From assembly GCA_964458125.1 (NCBI GenBank), contig CAYWHE010000106.1, positions 1 through 13,537 of the forward strand: a DNA stretch of 13,537 nt. The letters are read 5' to 3'. This document shows, piece after piece, positions 8,418-13,537 of this stretch. The notes under the pieces are model-generated. The model was not told the origin of the DNA and did no database searches. It saw nothing but the letters and a program-made list of their open reading frames with translations. Each line of letters starts with the position of its first letter. Positions within the stretch are counted from its first letter, which is position 1. This DNA comes from CAYWHE01 sp964458125 (GTDB taxonomy: Bacteria; Bacteroidota; Bacteroidia; AKYH767-A; OLB10). Both the position numbers and the translations under genes were made by a program.

Positions 8418-8785
8418 AAAAAATTCTGATTGTCGATGATGAGCATGATATAGAACCGTTGTTCCAGCAACGCTTCCGCCAAGAGCTGAAAGAAGGTAAA
8501 TTCGAATTTAAATTCTGCTTCTCGGCCGAGGAGGCGCTTGAATATATCCAAAACCTTCACGAGCCCGACCTCCTGATGGTCCTTTCCGATATCAATATGC
8601 CGGGCATGTCAGGCCTGGACCTGCTCCGGCAGATCAAACGCGATCACGAAGCCATGAAAGTGCTGATGATTACGGCTTACGGGGATTCCAAAAACCGGCA
8701 GGATGCGATGCATGCCGGTGCAGCTGACTTCATGATTAAACCGATTAATTTCAACCTTTTGAAAGAACGACTGGAAAAACTTTAA
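8414..8785 (+). CDS. Single-domain response regulator (CheY-like receiver)
   Basis: The 123-residue protein is a receiver domain with no output domain. It has acidic residues D8/D9 in ILIVDDE, phospho-acceptor D59 in LSDINMPG, switch residue T87 and the conserved Lys at K109 before a proline. The spacing from the acidic pair to D59 is about five residues longer than in canonical CheY-like receivers, because of an extended helix 1/strand 2 region (FRQELKEGKFEF). The first receiver of the next gene has the same feature, which indicates that the two domains are paralogous. The start overlaps the kinase stop by 4 nt, and the next gene begins one base after this stop. It likely accepts phosphate from the TPR kinase and acts by protein contact or as a phosphate sink. 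The partner assignment is inferred from gene order. Confidence 0.92.
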   Translation: MKKILIVDDEHDIEPLFQQRFRQELKEGKFEFKFCFSAEEALEYIQNLHEPDLLMVLSDINMPGMSGLDLLRQIKRDHEAMKVLMITAYGDSKNRQDAMHAGAADFMIKPINFNLLKERLEKL

Positions 8786-8786
8786 C

Positions 8787-10403
8787 ATGACACCTGCAAA
8801 AATTTTAGTTGTTGACGACGAACAGGATCTGGAACTATTGATTATTCAACGGTTCAGGCAGAAGATTAAAGAAGGCGCCTTTTCGTTTGTCTTTGCCAAT
8901 AACGGGGAGCAGGCGCTTTCGAAACTGGACGAACAGCAGGATACCGACATTGTACTCACGGATATCAACATGCCTGTCATGGACGGGCTGACCCTGTTGA
9001 AAAAAATCGGGGAGAAAAAACTGACCTGCAAATGCGTGGTGGTATCGGCTTATGGCGACCTGCAGAACATCCGAACCGCCATGAACAGCGGGGCGTTTGA
9101 CTTTGTCACCAAACCAATCGATTTCAGGGACCTGGAAATGACTATTGATAAATCATTGGGCGAGCTGGTGGTGCTGCGGGGCGGGGTTCAGGCGAAAAAG
9201 CAGCTGGCGAAAACGCTCCTTGAAAAGGAAGCAGCTGAGATACAAAGGATCAAAGCAGAGCAGTCGGAAAAATTCAAGCAGCAGTTCCTGGCGAACATGA
9301 GTCATGAAATCAGAACACCCATGAATGCCGTCATTGGACTCACCAACCTGTTGCTGAAAAACGAACCACGCCATGATCAGCTTCGTTACCTGAATGCGAT
9401 TAAACAGTCGGCCGACAATTTACTGGTAATCATCAACGACATCCTGGACCTTTCCAAAATAGAGGCGGGTAAGATGCAGTTTGAAAAAATCACCTTCAAG
9501 CCTGCCGAGGTGATGAACCTCGTATATAACATCCTTCATTTCAAGGCGGAAGAAAAAAGCATCCTGCTGACTGCGGAGGTGGCCCCGGACGTACCGGGGT
9601 CCCTGACGGGCGACCCCACCAGGCTCACCCAGATCCTGATTAACCTGGCGGGTAATGCCATCAAGTTTACCGAAAAGGGATCGGTCACCCTTCACCTGAG
9701 CAGCCTGCTGCAGGAAAGTGATGAAAAGATTTGCATGCTGCAATTCCAGGTCATCGACACAGGCATTGGTATTGCGGCCGATAAACTGATGACCATCTTT
9801 GAAAGCTTCTCCCAGGCCAGTGATGATACAAACAGGAAATATGGGGGTACCGGACTGGGGCTGACCATCTCCAAGCAACTGATCGAGTTGCAGCACGGCA
9901 CCATTGCCGTGAGCAGCCGCCTGGGAACAGGAACTGAATTCAATTTTAAAATTCCCTTCGAACGGGCTGATGAATCGGTTAAAATGGAAGTTGCCGCTCC
10001 CGTTTACACCTTAGACCTCAATATGGAATGCCTTCGCTTTTTGCTGGCCGAAGACAATGAATTCAACCAAATGGTGGCCATCGATACGCTGCAGGACCTC
10101 ATCCCCGGTATCACCATTGAATTGGCCCTGAACGGCAGGATTGCACTGGAAAAAGTGCAAGCCAACGATTACGACCTGGTACTGATGGACATACAAATGC
10201 CCGAAATGGACGGTTATGAAGCCACCCGCCGGATCAGGGAACTGCCGCCTCCGAAAAACATCATCAAGATCATGGCCATGACGGCCAATGCCACAGCCGA
10301 TGAGATCCAGAAATGTTTCCAGTCCGGTGTCAATGAATACCTTTCCAAACCCTTTAAGCCTGAGGAGTTAATGGAAAAGATTAAAAAAACGCTGGCTTCC
10401 TGA
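8787..10403 (+). CDS. Cytoplasmic hybrid histidine kinase, REC-HisKA-HATPase-REC
   Basis: The 538-residue protein has an N-terminal receiver (1-125; D10/D11, phospho-acceptor D59, S87, K109), a coiled-coil linker (about 135-165), a HisKA dimerisation domain with H173 in ANMSHEIRTPMNAV, an HATPase domain (N286/N290, G1 DTGIG at 324-328, G2 GGTGLGL at 353-359) and a C-terminal receiver (E422/D423, phospho-acceptor D468, T499, K521). There are no membrane segments, so it is cytoplasmic; input probably arrives at the first receiver or through the coiled coil. It has no Hpt domain of its own, and a separate Hpt gene follows, so the C-terminal receiver probably passes phosphate to that protein. The ATG lies one base after the preceding stop. 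The first receiver closely resembles the preceding single-domain protein. Confidence 0.94.
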   Translation: MTPAKILVVDDEQDLELLIIQRFRQKIKEGAFSFVFANNGEQALSKLDEQQDTDIVLTDINMPVMDGLTLLKKIGEKKLTCKCVVVSAYGDLQNIRTAMNSGAFDFVTKPIDFRDLEMTIDKSLGELVVLRGGVQAKKQLAKTLLEKEAAEIQRIKAEQSEKFKQQFLANMSHEIRTPMNAVIGLTNLLLKNEPRHDQLRYLNAIKQSADNLLVIINDILDLSKIEAGKMQFEKITFKPAEVMNLVYNILHFKAEEKSILLTAEVAPDVPGSLTGDPTRLTQILINLAGNAIKFTEKGSVTLHLSSLLQESDEKICMLQFQVIDTGIGIAADKLMTIFESFSQASDDTNRKYGGTGLGLTISKQLIELQHGTIAVSSRLGTGTEFNFKIPFERADESVKMEVAAPVYTLDLNMECLRFLLAEDNEFNQMVAIDTLQDLIPGITIELALNGRIALEKVQANDYDLVLMDIQMPEMDGYEATRRIRELPPPKNIIKIMAMTANATADEIQKCFQSGVNEYLSKPFKPEELMEKIKKTLAS

Positions 10404-10469
10404 TCCCCTGCCCTTTATCCATATTCGGGTAAAACCTGACGGCATCATAGGTAAGTAAACGATTTTTTT

Positions 10470-10477
10470 TATTTTTG
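10470..10477 (+). promoter_or_regulatory. Candidate -7 box upstream of the Hpt gene
   Basis: TATTTTTG matches TAnnTTTG, 18 nt before the ATG at 10496, in the 92-nt gap after the hybrid kinase. No TTG is seen about 20 nt upstream, and the sequence sits in a T-rich run, so the match is only suggestive. If real, it would allow Hpt and the membrane receiver to be expressed separately from the kinases. Confidence 0.4.
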
Positions 10478-10495
10478 GACCTTTAAATCAAAATT

Positions 10496-10855
10496 ATGAG
10501 CGAAACGGGCGGAAAAAACATCAACCTCAGCTTCCTCACCAGCATTACCGGTGGAAGCAAGGAACGTATGGTCAAATACATCAATATGTTCCTGCAAAAT
10601 GCACCGGGACTGGTTTCCCAGCTTGACACCCATCTGCTGCAAAGCGACTGGCCCGCACTGAAGACGGCAGCGCATACCCTCAAATCCCAATTTTCCTATA
10701 TGGGTGTAACCGAGGGGCAGAACCTGGCCAAAGAAGTAGAGCGGCTGGCCATGGAGCAATCGGACCTGGATAAGGTCCCCGGGCATGTCGAAAGAATCAA
10801 AACTGTTTTCCATCAAACCTGTGATGATCTGAAACAGGAACTCACAACACTATAA
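10496..10855 (+). CDS. Stand-alone histidine phosphotransfer (Hpt) protein
   Basis: This 119-residue, mostly helical protein has the Hpt signature AAHTLKSQFSYMG, with H60 as the phospho-accepting histidine, K63 three residues later and G70 downstream. Hpt proteins shuttle phosphate between receiver domains in multistep phosphorelays and have no kinase activity themselves. The likely partners are the C-terminal receiver of the hybrid kinase just upstream, which lacks an Hpt domain, and the membrane-anchored receiver encoded 28 nt downstream. This pairing is inferred from gene order and from the missing domain. The ATG start gives a normal Hpt length. Hpt domains vary greatly in sequence, but the H-x-L-K core in a helical protein next to a hybrid kinase is persuasive. 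Confidence 0.88.
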   Translation: MSETGGKNINLSFLTSITGGSKERMVKYINMFLQNAPGLVSQLDTHLLQSDWPALKTAAHTLKSQFSYMGVTEGQNLAKEVERLAMEQSDLDKVPGHVERIKTVFHQTCDDLKQELTTL

Positions 10856-10883
10856 CAATTACGTTTTATAACCGGAAACATCC

Positions 10884-11399
10884 ATGTCTAAAACCACCAT
10901 TTTTATTGTTGATGATGATCCCATGCATGCTGACATGCTGAAAGAGCACCTGGCTAAAATGTCCAATTTCAACCTCGTAGTTTTTTCCACGGGGGAGGAC
11001 GCTCTTAAAAATATGCATCTGAAACCCAACATCATATTTCTCGATTTCTACCTGAACAGTGTGGTGAAAGAAGCGCAGGACGGACTGGAAATTCTCCAGG
11101 AAATCAAAAAACTCAGTCCCGAAACGGATGTGGTGATGCTGTCGGGGCAGGATAAAATCGATGTGGCTGTTGATGTGATGAAATACGGTGCCTTTGACTA
11201 TATCGTCAAGGGAGAAAGCGCTTATTACCGTGCTGAAAAAGCGGTGTTTAACATTTATCGTTATTCGAAGCTGAAGGCCAATGCCGCCGTGTATAAGAAG
11301 CTATCCATCGCTTTCGGGCTGGCCTTTATCGGCATGATCTTCCTGGTTTACGTGCTGCATTCCCAGGGACTGATTTCCAAAAACCCAAGCTGGTTCTGA
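10884..11399 (+). CDS. Receiver domain protein with C-terminal membrane anchor
   Basis: The 171-residue product begins with a receiver domain (about 1-125): D10-D12 in FIVDDDP, phospho-acceptor D54 in IIFLDFYLN, switch S87 in MLSGQ, and conserved K109 in YIVKG. The usual proline after that lysine is replaced by glycine. After a basic stretch (YRYSKLKANAAVYKKL, about 126-140) comes one strongly hydrophobic helix (141-159) and a short polar tail. This predicts a tail-anchored protein with the receiver in the cytoplasm, since the basic residues flank the inner side. There is no DNA-binding or enzymatic domain. Its spacing to the Hpt gene (28 nt) suggests co-transcription, and it is a candidate terminal acceptor of the relay. 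Receiver identity is clear; membrane anchoring is a prediction from hydrophobicity. Confidence 0.9.
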   Translation: MSKTTIFIVDDDPMHADMLKEHLAKMSNFNLVVFSTGEDALKNMHLKPNIIFLDFYLNSVVKEAQDGLEILQEIKKLSPETDVVMLSGQDKIDVAVDVMKYGAFDYIVKGESAYYRAEKAVFNIYRYSKLKANAAVYKKLSIAFGLAFIGMIFLVYVLHSQGLISKNPSWF

Positions 11400-11416
11400 C
11401 CTGCAGGTCCGGTCAG
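11396..11416. repeat. Inverted repeat between convergent genes
   Basis: CTGACC (11396-11401) and GGTCAG (11411-11416) can form a 6-bp stem with a 9-nt loop in the 24-nt gap between the convergent genes. It begins at the stop codon of the receiver gene. An overlapping 12-nt perfect palindrome, GACCTGCAGGTC, spans 11398-11409. No T-run follows on either strand, so it is at best a weak candidate for a two-way terminator. Confidence 0.3.
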
Positions 11417-11423
11417 GCAAAGG

Positions 11424-12971
11424 TTACAGGGGTATGTTGGCATGCTTCTTCCGGGGAAGCCTGGCCACCTTGTTTTCGAGCATGACAAAGGCTTTCATCA
11501 GTTTTATCCGTGTCTCTTCAGGCCTGATTACTTCATCAATATAGCCCCGCTCAGCCGCTTTATAAGGATTGGCAAACAACGTGTTGTATTCGGATTCCTT
11601 TTCCTTCCATTTGGCTGTGGGATCGCTGGCTTCCGCAATCTCCTTTTTAAAGATGATCTCTGCAGCACCTTTTGCGCCCATGACGGCAATTTCAGCCGTG
11701 GGCCAGGCGTAGTTCATATCGGCACCGATGTGCTTGGAGTTCATTACATCATAAGCGCCGCCATAGGCTTTGCGGGTGATCACGGTAATACGCGGAACGG
11801 TTGCTTCACTGAAGGCAAACAGGAGCTTGGCTCCGTTGGTGATGATGGCGTTCCATTCCTGGTCGGTGCCCGGCAGGAAGCCCGGCACATCTTCGAAAAC
11901 AAGCAAAGGGATGTTGAAACAATCGCAGAAACGCACAAACCTGGCTGCCTTGGTGGAGGAATGAATATCCAGGACCCCGGCCAGGAATGCGGGTTGGTTG
12001 GCGACGATACCGATGCTCCTTCCGCCCAGTCGGGCAAATCCCACCACGATATTCTCGGCAAAATTCCTATGGACTTCGAGGAATCCCGATTCCCCTTCAT
12101 CAATAACCTGGAAAATGACCTCCCGCATATCATAGGGCTGATTTGGGTTTTCAGGGATGATGGTGCTCAGGCCCGGACGGCCTTCCTCCCCGGCCCTGTA
12201 ATTCCTTCGCGGAGCCTCATCTTCGCAGTTGGACGGAATGAACCCTATGAGCCTCCTGATGTTCCGGATGCATTCCGCCTCGTTGGGAAAGGCAAAATGA
12301 GTAACACCCGATTTGGTGGAATGAGTGGTGGCCCCACCCAGTTCTTCGGAGGATACCTCCTCGTGTGTGACGGTCTTCACCACATTGGGTCCGGTCACAA
12401 ACATATAGGAGGTGTTCTCCACCATCATGATGAAATCGGTGATGGCCGGTGAATACACTGCACCGCCTGCGCAGGGGCCAAGGATGGCGCTGATCTGCGG
12501 GATCACTCCCGATGCCAGGGTGTTCCGGTAAAAAATATCAGCATAACCGCCCAGCGACACCACACCTTCCTGTATACGCGCTCCACCGGAATCATTCAGC
12601 CCGATAACCGGGGCTCCGTTCTGCATGGCCAGGTCCATGATGCGGCATATTTTTTCAGCATGCGTTTCCGACAGGGATCCGCCGAATACGGTGAAGTCCT
12701 GCGAGAACACGTAAACCGTCCGGCCGTCAATTTGTCCGTAACCGGTGATTACCCCATCTCCGGGATAAATTTCCTTCTCCAGCCCAAAATCTGTGGAGCG
12801 GTGGGTAACCAGCATGCCTATCTCCTCAAAGCTGCCTTCATCGAGCAGGAAATGAAGTCGTTCGCGGGCGGTGAGTTTACCCTTTTTATGCTGATTTTCT
12901 ATTCTCTTTTTACCACCGCCCAGGTGTGCTGCGGCTATCTTATCCTGTAAGGCCTGGATTTTTGATTTCAT
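11424..12971 (-). CDS. Acyl-CoA carboxyltransferase (propionyl-CoA carboxylase beta / methylmalonyl-CoA type)
   Basis: The 515-residue protein has the usual length of biotin-dependent carboxyltransferase beta subunits (PccB/MmdA family), which move a carboxyl group between carboxybiotin and an acyl-CoA. The crotonase-like N half contains DSGGARIQEG (127-136) and GPCAGGAVYSPA (165-176). The C half contains DVPGFLPGT (361-369) and RKAYGGAYDVM (400-410). D408 aligns by motif with the Asp that favours propionyl-CoA in Streptomyces PccB, where acetyl-CoA enzymes have Ile; this is from memory of that work. It could serve propionyl-CoA carboxylase or a methylmalonyl-CoA decarboxylase/transcarboxylase. 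No biotin carboxylase, biotin carrier or decarboxylase membrane subunit gene is present within the window. The ATG at 12971 lies inside the end of the upstream acetyltransferase gene (32-nt overlap), so the two are probably co-transcribed. Confidence 0.94.
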   Translation of the reverse strand: MKSKIQALQDKIAAAHLGGGKKRIENQHKKGKLTARERLHFLLDEGSFEEIGMLVTHRSTDFGLEKEIYPGDGVITGYGQIDGRTVYVFSQDFTVFGGSLSETHAEKICRIMDLAMQNGAPVIGLNDSGGARIQEGVVSLGGYADIFYRNTLASGVIPQISAILGPCAGGAVYSPAITDFIMMVENTSYMFVTGPNVVKTVTHEEVSSEELGGATTHSTKSGVTHFAFPNEAECIRNIRRLIGFIPSNCEDEAPRRNYRAGEEGRPGLSTIIPENPNQPYDMREVIFQVIDEGESGFLEVHRNFAENIVVGFARLGGRSIGIVANQPAFLAGVLDIHSSTKAARFVRFCDCFNIPLLVFEDVPGFLPGTDQEWNAIITNGAKLLFAFSEATVPRITVITRKAYGGAYDVMNSKHIGADMNYAWPTAEIAVMGAKGAAEIIFKKEIAEASDPTAKWKEKESEYNTLFANPYKAAERGYIDEVIRPEETRIKLMKAFVMLENKVARLPRKKHANIPL

Positions 12972-13536
12972 ATGCTGTTGGTTCTTTCACCAGGGCGTAA
13001 AGATAACTATCTATATAAATTCCATCCTTGAAGTAGTACTTTTTCAGGATTCCTTCCCTGGTGAAGCCGGCCTTTTCCAGTATACGGCAGGAGACTATAT
13101 TGTGCTTAAACACGTGTGCTTCGAGTCGGACCAGGGGATCCCTGTTCATCACATAGGAGCAAAAAGCGGTCACGGTGCGGCTCATTATTTTCCTGTTCCA
13201 ATATGGCCTTGCCAGCCAGTAGCCGAGAAGGTCACGGTGAGGACTTTCGCTGTTGCCGCCCTGCAAACCTATGCCACCGATGAGCTCCCCGTCCGGCCGG
13301 CGTATGGCCCACTCCATGATTCGGCCTGCCATCTTATTCCGCTCCATGCAAAAATTGAGGAACCATTCCCCGTCACTTTCACGATACGGCCTTGGAATTC
13401 GCAGCGTATTGCTGTACATCTCATCATCATTCAGGTATTTCACCAGGTTAGGAATATCCTCCGGCAACAGTTCGCTTAAAAAATAATTGTCTTCCATGGG
13501 AATAAGTTCCCCCGATGTCCTTTGAGCTTCCGGCAT
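12940..13536 (-). CDS. GNAT-family N-acetyltransferase, RimJ/RimL-like (start uncertain, near window edge)
   Basis: This is a Gcn5-related acetyltransferase of the RimJ/RimL-like type, which transfers acetyl from acetyl-CoA to an amine such as a protein N terminus, an antibiotic or a metabolite; the substrate cannot be told. Visible features are an early segment LLPEDIPNLVKYLND typical of the first strand/helix, a central GYWLARPYWNRKIMSRTVTA region (the acetyl-CoA loop area), and the C-terminal motif NIVSCRILEKAGFTREGILKK, which is characteristic of the family. An ATG at 13536 gives 198 residues. A second in-frame ATG at 13497 (MEDNYFLSEL) gives 185 residues and looks like an equally natural start. 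The frame may also continue beyond the window. The stop (12940-12942) lies 32 nt inside the carboxyltransferase gene, so the two reading frames overlap on the same strand. Confidence 0.85.
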   Translation of the reverse strand: MPEAQRTSGELIPMEDNYFLSELLPEDIPNLVKYLNDDEMYSNTLRIPRPYRESDGEWFLNFCMERNKMAGRIMEWAIRRPDGELIGGIGLQGGNSESPHRDLLGYWLARPYWNRKIMSRTVTAFCSYVMNRDPLVRLEAHVFKHNIVSCRILEKAGFTREGILKKYYFKDGIYIDSYLYALVKEPTAYEIKNPGLTG

Positions 13537-13537
13537 A

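Noticed and set aside
9420..9896. Minus-strand open frame of 158 codons within the hybrid kinase gene
   Set aside because: It is antisense to conserved HisKA/HATPase motifs and has no recognisable domain.
11442..12452. Long open frame (336 codons) on the plus strand opposite the carboxyltransferase gene
   Set aside because: It lies wholly antisense to a gene with unmistakable carboxyltransferase motifs, and its translation shows no recognisable domain; it is a by-product of codon usage on the other strand.

Overview
The window looks like a chromosomal segment of a member of the Bacteroidota, probably free-living or environmental; I cannot name the order. Signs of this are Bacteroidota-type promoters (-7 box TAnnTTTG, sometimes with TTG about 20 nt upstream), start codons without clear Shine-Dalgarno sequences, a periplasmic-TPR histidine kinase of the kind common in this phylum, and a Bacteroidota-like acyl-CoA carboxyltransferase. 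Base composition and codon use look uniform. I see no rRNA, tRNA, CRISPR array, transposase or phage gene, and no stretch over 300 nt without a gene.

Layout. (1) Positions 1-1090, plus strand: the 3' part of tilS (tRNA-Ile lysidine synthetase), followed after one base by a small two-helix membrane protein with a PH-like C-terminal domain. (2) 1182-2207, plus strand: a radical SAM/SPASM protein with its own promoter. (3) 2254-6009, minus strand: a very large polytopic NtrY-like histidine kinase, convergent with the radical SAM gene. (4) 6165-11399, plus strand: a five-gene phosphotransfer cluster. It encodes a secreted-TPR/transmembrane histidine kinase, a stand-alone receiver, a REC-HisKA-HATPase-REC hybrid kinase, a stand-alone Hpt protein and a receiver with a C-terminal membrane anchor. 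(5) 11424-13536, minus strand: a GNAT acetyltransferase whose end overlaps the start of a propionyl-CoA/methylmalonyl-CoA type carboxyltransferase gene.

How the genes may work together. Region 4 holds every part of a His-Asp-His-Asp phosphorelay but no DNA-binding or enzymatic output domain. The first three genes are coupled by a 4-nt overlap and a 1-nt gap. The last two follow a candidate promoter of their own. A reasonable inference is that the membrane TPR kinase feeds the single receiver and/or the N-terminal receiver of the hybrid kinase, and that the hybrid passes phosphate through its C-terminal receiver to the separate Hpt and on to the membrane-tethered receiver. The output would then be protein-protein or at the membrane, or would pass to a regulator encoded elsewhere. 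The divergently transcribed NtrY-like kinase shares the 155-nt promoter region and also has no partner regulator in the window. The flanking genes (tilS, carboxyltransferase, acetyltransferase) are housekeeping or metabolic and show no functional tie to the signalling block.
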